The notes under the pieces were generated by a model. It had not been told where the DNA came from. It did no database searches and saw only the letters and a program-made list of their open reading frames with translations. A stretch of 64,000 nt of DNA, taken from assembly GCA_964554875.1 (NCBI GenBank), contig CAZKQJ010000001.1, positions 1 through 64,000 of the forward strand, written 5' to 3'. Below are positions 9,895-18,429 of this stretch, one piece after another. This stretch comes from Marispirochaeta sp964554875 (GTDB taxonomy: Bacteria > Spirochaetota > Spirochaetia > JC444 > Marispirochaetaceae). The translations under genes were made by a program, and so were the position numbers. Every line of letters starts with the position of its first letter. The first letter of the stretch is position 1.

Positions 9895-9962
9895 TTAAAG
9901 CAATTAATAGTAACATGTAATTCGTACGCATAGCTTATTAAAAGAATAAAAGGGAGAACAAA

Positions 9963-10775
9963 ATGACTAAAAAAGAGCTTAGAGAAAAAGGGTATTTAAC
10001 AAAAGGTGACTTTAACAAAAAGAAGGTATTTCCAAAAGATAATGCAACTACAGTAAATTGTAAAGGTGAAGAATTCTATTCACCAGAAGACCTAATTGAA
10101 GTTGATACAAAAACAAACTGGTCTCGAAGGGGGTTTAAGGTTCCAGATGATGCAGAACCAATAACCAAAATAAAAGTGTATGCGGGTGGTAGATGGAGAG
10201 AGTGTGAAGCCTATAGTAATGATAGCCTACAAGAAAAGCGGAAGCACCGAAAAAAAGAAACAAAAATAATTGATATTGCCCTTGCTACTTTTACAGTTAA
10301 TCGTTATGCAAAGCGGTGTAGGGATAATGCTTCTTCATTTTATGGAAAAGGTAGTTACGACTTATCTACATATAAAAAGGAAGAAAAAGAAAAAATGTAT
10401 AAACTCAAAGAAAGAGGAATATTTAATCTCTGGAATGAAAAGCGATTAGAAATAGTAGGTAGGCACGGAGATTTGATATTATATAAAAGTGATGGATATT
10501 ATTTTCATTCTCCGTCATTTCCTAAAGAGGTCAGTATCGAGGAGATCGAGTATATAAATGATGATATCGATGTTTATATAGAAAAGAAAGAGAAAGAAAA
10601 GTCTGAAGCTAGATTGAAAGATGCTAAAGAGACACTTTACACTCTTTCTAAAATGAGTGGTTGGAAAAAGATACAGAGAAAAGACGAGAATATTTATTAT
10701 CCTGACTTTTATGATGAAGACAATGAAGAATATGATGATGAAGATGAATTTGATGAAGAAGGAGTTTTTTACTGA
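9963..10775 (+). CDS. Acidic-tailed protein of unknown function
   Basis: I do not recognise the family. The 270-residue protein is soluble, with no signal peptide or membrane segment. The first 60 residues are basic; the middle holds a Lys/Arg-rich stretch (EKRKHRKKETK) and a Cys-containing segment (VNRYAKRCRDNASSF). The last 30 residues are almost all Asp, Glu and Tyr, ending DEDEFDEEGVFY. A good ribosome site (AAGGGAG) precedes the ATG. Strongly acidic tails of this kind occur in DNA mimics and in chaperone-like partners, but that is only a possibility. The gene stands alone, with its own putative promoter and a facing regulator gene downstream. Confidence 0.65.
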   Translation: MTKKELREKGYLTKGDFNKKKVFPKDNATTVNCKGEEFYSPEDLIEVDTKTNWSRRGFKVPDDAEPITKIKVYAGGRWRECEAYSNDSLQEKRKHRKKETKIIDIALATFTVNRYAKRCRDNASSFYGKGSYDLSTYKKEEKEKMYKLKERGIFNLWNEKRLEIVGRHGDLILYKSDGYYFHSPSFPKEVSIEEIEYINDDIDVYIEKKEKEKSEARLKDAKETLYTLSKMSGWKKIQRKDENIYYPDFYDEDNEEYDDEDEFDEEGVFY

Positions 10776-10954
10776 GTGATAGATCGGCTGTTTTCCTATA
10801 GTCATTGTTAATATATGAAGAGAAGACATTTAGCTTAACATTTATATTATGAAAGAATAATAGATGTAGAAGGACGAAGCCAGGATATTGAACTGAAAGA
10901 AAATAATATAAAGATGTGATGAGAATAACTCCAAATATGGGTAGGAAATGATTG

Positions 10955-11281
10955 CTATCTAAAAGAAGCGATTTCTTTCTCAATTAAGAGAGAAATCTTG
11001 TCCTTTAAGTCTCTTTCCAAATATTCAAGTAGTTTCGATCGGTCATTGAAGGTTTGCTCTTGCGAGGACATGAAAAATAGATAAATCGGTTGATTGAGGG
11101 CTTCGGATATAGCCTTCAGTTTATGCAGTGAAATAGCCTTCTTTCTTGTTTCCACTTCTCCAATATAACTAGTAGACATGTTGCAGGTTGTAGCTAATGC
11201 GAGTTGTGATAAACCTGCCTTCTTTCGATAGTATTTTAGATTTGACGCTACTAAGTCATAGACCTCATCTGACCTATTCAT
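10955..11281 (-). CDS. XRE-family helix-turn-helix regulator
   Basis: This is a small DNA-binding regulator of 108 residues. The XRE/Cro helix-turn-helix covers about residues 10-66: YYRKKAGLSQLALATTCNMS is the first helix and turn, and TSYIGEVETRKKAISLHKLK the recognition region. A short helical tail, probably for dimerisation, follows. It is transcribed away from the WG-repeat gene at 11395. The 113 bp between them carries two copies of a 12-base box around a promoter, so it most likely controls that gene and itself. It resembles the solitary repressors found in restriction and phage-like cassettes. Confidence 0.88.
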   Translation of the reverse strand: MNRSDEVYDLVASNLKYYRKKAGLSQLALATTCNMSTSYIGEVETRKKAISLHKLKAISEALNQPIYLFFMSSQEQTFNDRSKLLEYLERDLKDKISLLIEKEIASFR

Positions 11282-11312
11282 TTTGACCCTCTATTTGTGA
11301 ATAAATAGTATA

Positions 11313-11372
11313 AAATATCGAAAAATACTTGCAATTCGCTGAGATCGGTGTTATGTATATAAATATCGAAAA
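11313..11372 (+). promoter_or_regulatory. Promoter of the WG-repeat gene flanked by two identical boxes
   Basis: AAATATCGAAAA occurs at 11313-11324 and again at 11361-11372. Between them lie TTGCAA (11329-11334) and, after 17 bp, TATGTA (11352-11357) with an extended TGT. The two boxes sit just upstream of the -35 and just downstream of the -10, the usual place for repressor half-sites. They are the best candidates for binding by the divergent XRE regulator. Confidence 0.5.
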
Positions 11373-11394
11373 TAGCGCATTTAGGGGGTAAATA

Positions 11395-12582
11395 ATGATT
11401 AAAAAGAATGTGTTGATCACATTGACAGTATTGGTACTTACTGTATCTCTAAACGCAGATGAAAGTGATTGGAATCCAATTCTCTATTGGGATGGTACTT
11501 ATTGTTACATTGACACCCAGGGAAATATACAGTTACAAGGGCCTTACGAAGAGGCATATAAATTTAACAATGAGCTTGCTAGAGTTAAAATAGATGGAAA
11601 ATATGTATTTATAAATAAAGAAGGAAATGTTGTCATAGACCTGCCAACTAAAGCAAAGGATGATGACGCCGTAGCATATAATATTCAATGCGATTTTAGC
11701 GATGGATTTGCTTTAGTTCATATACAATCATACAATAAAAGATTAGATGGAGAAGGCTTTATCAATACCAGAGGAGAGCATGTCATCTCTTCGACGGCTG
11801 ATTATGATTCATCAATTGGGGATATTTCTGATTTTCGTAATGGGTTTGCACTGATTTATAAAAATGACTTGTATGGATACATCAATACTGAAGGTAAAGA
11901 AGTAATTGAAGCAAAGTATAAAGAAGCCTATAACTTCTCAGATGGTTTGGCACGAGTTAAATTCCCGAATACAAATAAATATGGGTATATTAACGAAGAT
12001 GGGAAAGCTGTAATACGTCCAGAATACACAAAAGCGTATGATTTTTCAGACGGTCTAGCTTTGGTGAAAATTCCTGATACTAAAATAGATTATCATTATG
12101 GTTTTATAAATCAGGTAGGCGATTTAGTTATAGACTGTGTTGAGGTTTCCGAGAATAATAAGAATCCAAATGAAAAAATATACAGTATCGGCGAAGATAT
12201 AAATCAATTTTATGATGGAATCGCTGTAATTGGCCATTCTCCAGGAAGAGACGAAAATGGAACACACCTCTTTCTTAATACGCAAGGGGAAGTTGAATTT
12301 AAACTTGATTTGACAGGATTCTCGATATTCAATTCTGGATGTGCGTTTGTTAGTCAGCAAGTAAAAACATATGATTATGATCGAGAGAACCAATCATTAT
12401 ATATAAAACATACAAGGAAAAACTGGGGACTTATTGATACAGATGGAGAATACGTGGTTCCGTTACAATATGAATGGTATCCTGTAAGTGTTTTTAACAA
12501 TGGTATAGCAAAAGTAAAAGATCGAGAAACAGGGAAAGTTCAATATATAAATACAAATGGAGATATTATATACACTGAGTAG
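11395..12582 (+). CDS. Exported WG-repeat protein
   Basis: The 395-residue protein begins with a signal peptide (KKNVLITLTVLVLTVSL, cleaved near NA-DES), so it is probably exported. The rest is a row of about seven to eight WG (KWG-type) repeats, each with the pattern YGYINxxGKxVIxxxYxxAxxFSDGLARVK. The best copies lie at about residues 160-250. Such repeats form beta structures used for binding; no enzymatic motif is visible. A GGGGG ribosome site lies 7 bases before the ATG. Its promoter region faces the XRE gene. The role in the island is unknown; a surface or envelope interaction is a guess. Confidence 0.85.
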   Translation: MIKKNVLITLTVLVLTVSLNADESDWNPILYWDGTYCYIDTQGNIQLQGPYEEAYKFNNELARVKIDGKYVFINKEGNVVIDLPTKAKDDDAVAYNIQCDFSDGFALVHIQSYNKRLDGEGFINTRGEHVISSTADYDSSIGDISDFRNGFALIYKNDLYGYINTEGKEVIEAKYKEAYNFSDGLARVKFPNTNKYGYINEDGKAVIRPEYTKAYDFSDGLALVKIPDTKIDYHYGFINQVGDLVIDCVEVSENNKNPNEKIYSIGEDINQFYDGIAVIGHSPGRDENGTHLFLNTQGEVEFKLDLTGFSIFNSGCAFVSQQVKTYDYDRENQSLYIKHTRKNWGLIDTDGEYVVPLQYEWYPVSVFNNGIAKVKDRETGKVQYINTNGDIIYTE

Positions 12583-12857
12583 TGCATTATTATAACACTT
12601 TGAAATTTCTATCATAGAGATGATTTTTCCAAAGCTTATATTATGAGGTTATTATTTGAAAGAATTAAACCGAATAAACACCGGTATCAATGGGAAAGAA
12701 ATTATCGAGATGAGATTGAAGAATAAAGAGTATGCACCCGGTTATACATTCTTGTTATGTTTGGTGGTGGTATAAGTATCGTTGTTGAAAACAGCACCGC
12801 TATTTGTAACGGTGCTAAGAAATTTATTGCAAAAGAATTAAAATAAGGAGTGTTGTT
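12583..12857 (+). other. Intergenic stretch with probable gene remnants
   Basis: Three short plus-strand frames read like protein: 12643-12726 (27 codons, MRLLFERIKPNKHRYQWERN at its start), a second frame around 12655-12775, and 12757-12846 (29 codons, ending NGAKKFIAKELK). They sit in different frames one after another, as expected of a small gene broken by frameshifts. The last ends just before the ribosome site of the next gene. None can be assigned to a family. Confidence 0.3.
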
Positions 12858-13334
12858 ATGGCAAAAGAAACCCCTATCTGGGCAGAAAAAAGGCTTCAAA
12901 AACTGTTGGAAACTGATGAAAAGATTCTCCTGGAACTGAAAGGCCGGGTAGAACAGCATCCTTCAACGGGAATAGGAGCCTTGTTTTTCTGGATATCATA
13001 TTTTCTTAGGAATATTCTTGGTCTTGTAGTAACTCTGTTGGTAAGGAAAACAGCCTGGCTTGTAGTAACTGATAAGCGATTCATCATCCTTACAAATGAC
13101 GGAAGTAACTGGCCTTTTTGGGGCGTGCCGTTCTCCCGTTCAAATATTGATTACACAATTGAAAGAAAAAACATTGCCTCAGTTAATGTATCCGACAATT
13201 TCGCCTTCTGGTTTATCCGTGCGCGGGGCTTGCGAATTGAGTCTATTGGAAGTCTGGATATAGTCTTTAACGGTATGTCTGTAGAGGGAATCGAAAAGGC
13301 TAAATCTTTTCTGGCTACGGAATCAGTTAGGTAA
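12858..13334 (+). CDS. Membrane-associated protein with PH-like domain
   Basis: The 158-residue protein starts with a charged helix and has one hydrophobic hairpin (about residues 38-62, IGALFFWISYFLRNILGLVV). It then continues as a compact beta-rich domain with WLVVTDKRFIILT, the usual mark of bacterial PH-like domains, ending in a helix (EGIEKAKSFLA). No enzymatic residues are visible. AAGGAG lies 8 bases before the ATG. It is a single gene with no obvious partner. The PH-like assignment is by pattern, and the function is unknown. Confidence 0.65.
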   Translation: MAKETPIWAEKRLQKLLETDEKILLELKGRVEQHPSTGIGALFFWISYFLRNILGLVVTLLVRKTAWLVVTDKRFIILTNDGSNWPFWGVPFSRSNIDYTIERKNIASVNVSDNFAFWFIRARGLRIESIGSLDIVFNGMSVEGIEKAKSFLATESVR

Positions 13335-13412
13335 TACAAAATTATGCTCTCTGGTTATAATTACATGAGATTGGACCAGAGAGCAATCTTCTAATTATTT
13401 TCTATAAAGTAC

Positions 13413-13440
13413 TTGGATTCTAGAGAATCTATGATATTCT
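13413..13440 (+). promoter_or_regulatory. Putative promoter of the nuclease operon (shared box A)
   Basis: TTGGAT, a 16 bp spacer and TATTCT with an extended TGA, in the same arrangement as the promoter at 9829-9856. The surrounding 16 bases (13406-13421) are identical to that site, while the sequences on both sides differ. This suggests a shared regulatory element rather than a recent duplication. Confidence 0.45.
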
Positions 13441-13514
13441 GACATAAGATAATAGGGACGTGATTTGTGCTTCGGCTTGCCGCGTCTATAAACAATGAGC
13501 TAAAAGGAGATATC

Positions 13515-13928
13515 ATGCGACCAACAGATTATGCAAACCGTTATTGTGGTTTTAGATTTGTAATGAAAATGAATAGTGATACTATTATAGAAACTGAAAT
13601 CGAGTATCTATCCTGTCAATCAGCTGTAATAAAAATCCTTTCTCCAGGTGAATTTCAAGACTGCAAAATAATTACACCACATGTTCCAGCTTTCGCTTAT
13701 CCTACACTCTTGGGTTATACCTACAAAGGCTTTATAAATCAGAAATTCACTGAAAGCATTTTGTCTGGCATACGCGAATGGATGAAAAAGAGGCAGGCTA
13801 TACAGATACATAGGTCTGAGATTGAGAGTTTTATAGAAGTTGGCATTGCAGAGGCGGAAATAAAATCATGGCTAAACGAAGAATTTGGAACTGGTTTCAC
13901 CTATGGTGATAGGATTATAAATATATAA
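13515..13928 (+). CDS. Small protein of unknown function, first gene of nuclease operon
   Basis: I do not recognise this 137-residue soluble protein (start MRPTDYANRYCGF). The ATG at 13515 is chosen because AAAAGGAGA stands 5 bases before it; the frame is open further upstream to a GTG at 13467, but that has no ribosome site. The N-terminal half is beta-rich (FVMKMNSDTIIETEIEYLSCQSAVIKIL). The C-terminal half is helical (SILSGIREWMKKRQAIQIHRSEIESFIE). It is followed after 51 bp by the nuclease-like gene on the same strand and probably shares its transcript. Confidence 0.6.
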   Translation: MRPTDYANRYCGFRFVMKMNSDTIIETEIEYLSCQSAVIKILSPGEFQDCKIITPHVPAFAYPTLLGYTYKGFINQKFTESILSGIREWMKKRQAIQIHRSEIESFIEVGIAEAEIKSWLNEEFGTGFTYGDRIINI

Positions 13929-13979
13929 GATATCTTTGAAGGATTTAAGTTGGATTGAGAAGCACAAAAGGAGCAAGTA

Positions 13980-15149
13980 ATGAAATCACTAGAAATGTTA
14001 AAGAAGAATTGTATCGATTTAATGGAAAAGTATGATACAAACAAGCATGACCGGATGATTACTTACACGGAATGGAAGAATTACGCTGGTTCAAGTTCTG
14101 AAGAAGAGTGGTCTGAATTCAAGAAAAAGTTTATAACCGAACAGCGAAAAACAGGTTTTATCTGGAAAGCAGTGCAAGGGTATGCCGGTCCTATAGAACT
14201 GAAGAGTGTCGAACTGAACTCAGAAATAGGAACTTCACTTGCAAAGCTTTCATATAACGACGGGATAACTGAAGGTCATTTTATCAATGATATCTTGAGA
14301 CGATATATACCAGAGATATTTCATTATCTTGGAGAAGAGTTTTTCATATCTAATGTTTCCTATAGTGATGCAAAGGATGAGTTCAAGTCAACGAATATAG
14401 ATGGCAAAGTATATAAATGTTCCGGTTATGCAGGGGTAAGCTTCAAGCTTTCAACAAGTGAGTATAGATACTCATCAGGGGCAAATGACCGGAAAAAGGA
14501 ATTTAACTTTGGAGAGCTTATTATCAAATCTCCAGTTGGAAAAAGCTTTTTCAGTAGTCTTGGCTTGACACATATTGAGCATGTACAGGAAAGCAGAAAA
14601 TCTGGAAAGTATCAGAATGTTGATTTCCAGGGGTTTCAAATAAAACGAACAATCGATGAAGACTTCTTCATTATGTATAATTTTGAACTAAAACCTTCGA
14701 ATGATATTTCTCAGATATCGACTGCAATTTCTCAGGCGATAAACTATAAAGAAAAAGCCAATCATACGTTTATCGTCATACCTAACTTTGACTATGATTC
14801 ATTCTATGACCCTGAACGATTCAGTAATTTTCATGACCTCTGTAAGAAGAATCAGATTGGTATTATCTCAATACGTATGAATATTGGAACTGATGAAATC
14901 GAGGATATCTTTGAAGTCTTACCGGCGGAAAAGACTGAAATCACCGACTATACAGATATTAAAAAAATGGTAGATGAGCAAGGGTATGAGAAGTGTGTTA
15001 TTTGTAGAAGAATAGTAAAAAGTGATGAGAAGCGAGAAGGATGTGGTTGGAGAATTGTATATAAAGATAAAGAAGGTAAAGAACGACAAGGGTGTATGAA
15101 AGAACAGTGGGGTCATGTGGTGATTGGTTCCTTGGAGAAAGGAGATTAA
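13980..15149 (+). CDS. Putative PD-(D/E)XK-type nuclease with C-terminal Cys4 motif
   Basis: The 389-residue protein is not one I can name. Around residues 226-268 it has the pattern of a PD-(D/E)XK nuclease core: acidic residues in a first strand (TIDEDFFIMYNF), then the ELK motif at 236-238. After that comes a helix with Gln/Ala/Tyr spacing (ISTAISQAINYKEKANH) and a strand FIVIPNF. Near the end Cys339, Cys342, Cys355 and Cys372 form a likely zinc-binding knuckle. The N-terminal 220 residues are of unknown fold and may recognise the target. AAAGGAG lies 6 bases before the ATG. It is the middle gene of a three-gene operon, and a defence nuclease is the most likely role by context. Confidence 0.6.
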   Translation: MKSLEMLKKNCIDLMEKYDTNKHDRMITYTEWKNYAGSSSEEEWSEFKKKFITEQRKTGFIWKAVQGYAGPIELKSVELNSEIGTSLAKLSYNDGITEGHFINDILRRYIPEIFHYLGEEFFISNVSYSDAKDEFKSTNIDGKVYKCSGYAGVSFKLSTSEYRYSSGANDRKKEFNFGELIIKSPVGKSFFSSLGLTHIEHVQESRKSGKYQNVDFQGFQIKRTIDEDFFIMYNFELKPSNDISQISTAISQAINYKEKANHTFIVIPNFDYDSFYDPERFSNFHDLCKKNQIGIISIRMNIGTDEIEDIFEVLPAEKTEITDYTDIKKMVDEQGYEKCVICRRIVKSDEKREGCGWRIVYKDKEGKERQGCMKEQWGHVVIGSLEKGD

Positions 15150-15175
15150 GAAGTCTCTATAGAGAGGAAAAGGCT

Positions 15176-15640
15176 TTGCAAAGATATCAGGATTCTACAG
15201 TATTTACTAATTATGGGTTAGTAATGAATGAAGAAATGGTTGAAGCTCGTGAAGCAGTTCTTACTGGTAAAATGAAAGTCATTGATAGAGTCGCCGATCT
15301 TGAAAATAAGAAGGGAGCAGGGACCTTGTCATCAGGCTCCTGTCATGATGGTATTATAACAAACGATGAATACATTGAATTAGAAATGTTAAAAGAGCAC
15401 TGGAACCTGGAAATATTTGATGAAGTCGTAGAAATGATACAGATGGGAAGATTTGATACTATTAAAGAACTTCTGAACTTTCTATATGCAAATATCTATG
15501 TTCCAGAAAAAGAAGATAATTTAAGTGATGATAATATCAATATTGAGAAAATAAGAAAGGAAGAAAGCCAGAGGATTGTTACATATACTGAGATTTACTA
15601 TTTGATTGATGAGATTTTTGATGATCATGAAAAGGTTTAG
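15176..15640 (+). CDS. Small protein of unknown function, last gene of nuclease operon
   Basis: I do not recognise this soluble, acidic, helical protein. The start is uncertain. The frame is open from 15092, inside the preceding gene, but a TTG at 15176 has a good ribosome site (AGAGAGGAAAAGG) and would give 155 residues. An ATG at 15224 is a second option (139 residues). The centre contains KMKVIDRVADLENKKGAGTLSSGSC, then long helices (YIELEMLKEHWNLEIFDEVV). It follows the nuclease-like gene by 26 bp on the same strand and may be its partner or inhibitor, which is inference only. Confidence 0.5.
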   Translation: MQRYQDSTVFTNYGLVMNEEMVEAREAVLTGKMKVIDRVADLENKKGAGTLSSGSCHDGIITNDEYIELEMLKEHWNLEIFDEVVEMIQMGRFDTIKELLNFLYANIYVPEKEDNLSDDNINIEKIRKEESQRIVTYTEIYYLIDEIFDDHEKV

Positions 15641-15925
15641 TGAAAAATAGCCAATTATAAGACATGTATCTATATGTAGAAACATTGTTTTACTAAATTA
15701 GTAATAACTGTCTCTTGAGTAAAATCTATATGATAAAACAGTCTGATATTTGATTAAAAATACTGACAGATATGAAAGGTTCTTCCTATAGTAGAATCTT
15801 GATCCTTCAGATATTACCTTACTTGTTCCATTGATTATATTTTTCCTTCAGGTACGATGAATGGAGGATGGTAGAATAAAATTATTACCTCTTTATGTTT
15901 GAATAATACCTATAATATAGATACT
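15641..15925. other. Non-coding AT-rich interval between converging genes
   Basis: No convincing gene is seen. A small hairpin TTACT-aaatt-AGTAA lies near 15692-15706 but is not followed by a T-run on either strand, so I do not call it a terminator. The interval separates the plus-strand nuclease operon from the minus-strand helicase-Rep gene. Confidence 0.4.
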
Positions 15926-18058
15926 TCAAAGAAATACCCCATGTTGAACTAAATGGTGTGGTATTTCTTCTCTTAAGAAAGTTTCTTCTGCAAGTAGTAT
16001 TTCTTCTATTTCTGAATCAGAAAATGAATCTACTAAATCATACAGAAGGTAGCCTGTCTTCTCATTAGTATTGTTCTTTTTGCATTTATTCATAATATTT
16101 ACTCCTTTATGTATAGCTGTTTTCTGTTCACGGTTTGTAGATACTTTGTCAGTAATATATGGTAATGATAAATTCTGTCTGTTTAGTAGGGATATTAAAT
16201 AATCGAATTTGCTGTCATCTGCTACAGCATTCATCAAATTATCAATAGTATTTATATCCTCGGAATACTTCATCTGTAGCGAATTACCTCTTAGTCTTAT
16301 TTCAATTTTGTAGAGGTTGTCTGAAAGAAGCTTATTCTGATTGTCTTTATTTCGGGGATCATAACATGCGGTTGTAATATTTCTGATTTTGGAATGATTG
16401 ATATAAACAGTGCTGTCCTGTAGTGAATCCAGAATACTCTTACTATGCTCTAAGGTATAATTGCTATGATCCTTGATGGAATTGTATTTTGCGATAGAGA
16501 TACAAGAAGCTAATTCGTCGAGAAAGGTTAGCCGGGATTGTGCATCATTGAATTTAAATATTTTAGATAAATCTAAGCGTGATATCTGTAGTTGGCTGAG
16601 GCTGATTCTGTGGTCAAAGAAATCTAAGACAGTGTTAGAAATAAATTGCACTACTTGCTTATCAGAGAAATTGTTTTTTTTCAGGACGTTTAAGTCAAAG
16701 AATTCAAAAGAGTATGATTTATAGACATGATGGTTCTTCACTACATAGTGTATTCCCTCGCAACATCTATGTTGTATGTTTTGCCAGCCATAGTTCTTTC
16801 TATTTATTCCAGGGATAAAATTATTCTGAATGTATGGCAGAAAAGGAGCGTCTTTGAAATCCACTTTAACAGTAATGCTATCGATAATGTTATCTTGATA
16901 TTTCTGAATAGTAAAATTTCGGTTAAGTTTGATCTCTTTTAGCTTCCTGAAGTGTTTTGTTATGTGTGATTGTTTGCCGTGGTGAGTGAATGAGTCTTCG
17001 TTAAAATACTTTGATAGATCGAAGGCTGGATATGCAGAAGTTATGTAAAGCTTCTTGTGAGCTCTTGAGGAAGCAGTATAAAATAGATTTTTCTCTATCA
17101 AATCATCTATAACGAATTCTTGAAACCCTACTAAGAATACAATATCGGCTTCCAGTCCTTTGAAGCTGTGGATAGTATTGATAGTTACATTATTTCCAAA
17201 AGAAGATGAGTGGTCCTGATAAAGCTTGAGATCACGTTTCCATCTGGAGAGGATTGCGATTTTCGTAGAGGAATCAATTTTAGAAACTAAAGATTTTACC
17301 CGCTCATACTCTTTAGTCTTGTTTGCGAAAAATTGAATGTTCGGGAGTTCATATTTGTTCTTCAAACTCCCAATCGGATTAGAATACAGAAGTTCTTCTG
17401 GATAGTTATCATATGACTTGCTATGAAATCCATTGATAAACTGTAAGATTGCCTCATTAGCGGTTCTATGATTTTCATTGAGATATTTTTTAGTGATTTT
17501 GATGTTTGGAAAGTATAGTTCCGGTGTATAAAAGATGCATGGGTCTAATGGCTTGTTGCTGTTGAAGTCTTTTGTGATTCTTTGGTTCCTATCTCCGTAG
17601 ATATGAAGAGTAATATCAAAAGCATCTCCAAGGTGTTTGATGATATCGAAGTAGAGAGGACTAAAATCCTGAGCTTCATCAATAAAGATATGGTCTAACG
17701 TATGTAATGTCTGTTTGATAGAGTCAGTATTGATTGATAAGAACGTTTTAAGAAGATTATCAAAGTCTTTTCCGGTAAGATTCGAATTATCAGTCTCACT
17801 ATAATCTTTGATACTTTGGAAATTCTCCGGTAATTTATCTATTACCTTGAGAACTCTAAAGCATAAAGAATGAATATTACTTACAAGAAGGATATGTGAT
17901 TGGGGGAGATGATTAGATGCTTTCTTCTTAAGGTATTTGTTAAAGCAGGTGTATAAGCATACGAATCCATGAGCTATATATTCTTTTATTGTTTGATACA
18001 TTGCTGTGGTTTTCCCTGTGCCAGCATTACCTTCGGTTATGATGATTTCCTTAATCAT
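15926..18058 (-). CDS. Superfamily 1 helicase fused to a gene II/X-like replication-protein region
   Basis: The 710-residue protein starts at ATG 18058, overlapping the stop of the upstream excisionase-like gene; the frame is open further but that part lies inside the neighbour. Residues 1-345 are a UvrD/Rep-type helicase: Walker A GNAGTGKT (10-17), DEAQ (127-130), GDRNQ (155-159), ENHRT (195-199), TIHSFKGLEADIV (295-307) and ASSRA (329-333). Residues 390-600 look like the core of filamentous-phage and plasmid gene II/X replication initiators: IIDSITVKVDF, QISRLDLSKIFKF, STVYINHSKIRN, then YDPRNK and LYKIEIRLRGNSL. I cannot assign a catalytic tyrosine. The likely role is rolling-circle initiation plus unwinding of the mobile element. 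The helicase half is near certain; the Rep half is a pattern match. Confidence 0.72.
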   Translation of the reverse strand: MIKEIIITEGNAGTGKTTAMYQTIKEYIAHGFVCLYTCFNKYLKKKASNHLPQSHILLVSNIHSLCFRVLKVIDKLPENFQSIKDYSETDNSNLTGKDFDNLLKTFLSINTDSIKQTLHTLDHIFIDEAQDFSPLYFDIIKHLGDAFDITLHIYGDRNQRITKDFNSNKPLDPCIFYTPELYFPNIKITKKYLNENHRTANEAILQFINGFHSKSYDNYPEELLYSNPIGSLKNKYELPNIQFFANKTKEYERVKSLVSKIDSSTKIAILSRWKRDLKLYQDHSSSFGNNVTINTIHSFKGLEADIVFLVGFQEFVIDDLIEKNLFYTASSRAHKKLYITSAYPAFDLSKYFNEDSFTHHGKQSHITKHFRKLKEIKLNRNFTIQKYQDNIIDSITVKVDFKDAPFLPYIQNNFIPGINRKNYGWQNIQHRCCEGIHYVVKNHHVYKSYSFEFFDLNVLKKNNFSDKQVVQFISNTVLDFFDHRISLSQLQISRLDLSKIFKFNDAQSRLTFLDELASCISIAKYNSIKDHSNYTLEHSKSILDSLQDSTVYINHSKIRNITTACYDPRNKDNQNKLLSDNLYKIEIRLRGNSLQMKYSEDINTIDNLMNAVADDSKFDYLISLLNRQNLSLPYITDKVSTNREQKTAIHKGVNIMNKCKKNNTNEKTGYLLYDLVDSFSDSEIEEILLAEETFLREEIPHHLVQHGVFL

Positions 18059-18299
18059 TAGATACCTCAGTAGTGCTGAGAATCGCTTCATCTGTAAGAG
18101 AAAGCCAATTGACGATAGTTGAGTAGGAAAAGGCTTTCTTTCCGCCAATATGGCCGTCAGGTTTACCTTTATTTGGTTGTAGAATGGTTCTGTTACAAGC
18201 CGTTTTGTAGTTGATACCTTTAATGGCACATGCTTCTTTAAGGCTAAAGAAAGCTTTTTGAGGGATAGTAATTGTTGGTTTTACTGATTCAATTTTCAT
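18051..18299 (-). CDS. Excisionase-like small DNA-binding protein
   Basis: This 82-residue protein holds a winged-helix segment of the excisionase/AlpA kind: FFSLKEACAIKGINYKTACN is the first helix-turn-helix, and NGKGKPDGHIGGKKAFSY-like residues the wing, followed by STIVNWLSLTDE. Such proteins bend DNA at attachment sites or act as element regulators. GGACGGAAA precedes the ATG. Its stop codon overlaps the ATG of the helicase-Rep gene, so the two are translationally coupled and belong to one operon on the minus strand. The same element carries a tyrosine recombinase at 19777-20898, which supports the excisionase reading; control of replication is the alternative. Confidence 0.65.
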   Translation of the reverse strand: MKIESVKPTITIPQKAFFSLKEACAIKGINYKTACNRTILQPNKGKPDGHIGGKKAFSYSTIVNWLSLTDEAILSTTEVSND

Positions 18300-18429
18300 A
18301 ATTTCCGTCCTTCTCTCATGGTCTGATATTTAATTAGTAAGAAAGGAACGGAAGGGACTTATAGTGATGATTAGTGGTAAGTCTCTATATATAAACAAGA
18401 TATAGTGTTGATAAGGGTTGAGACTTTCT

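Noticed and set aside
12793..12816. AGCACCG/CGGTGCT hairpin as a terminator
   Set aside because: It is not followed by a T-run on the plus strand and lies inside a protein-like remnant frame.
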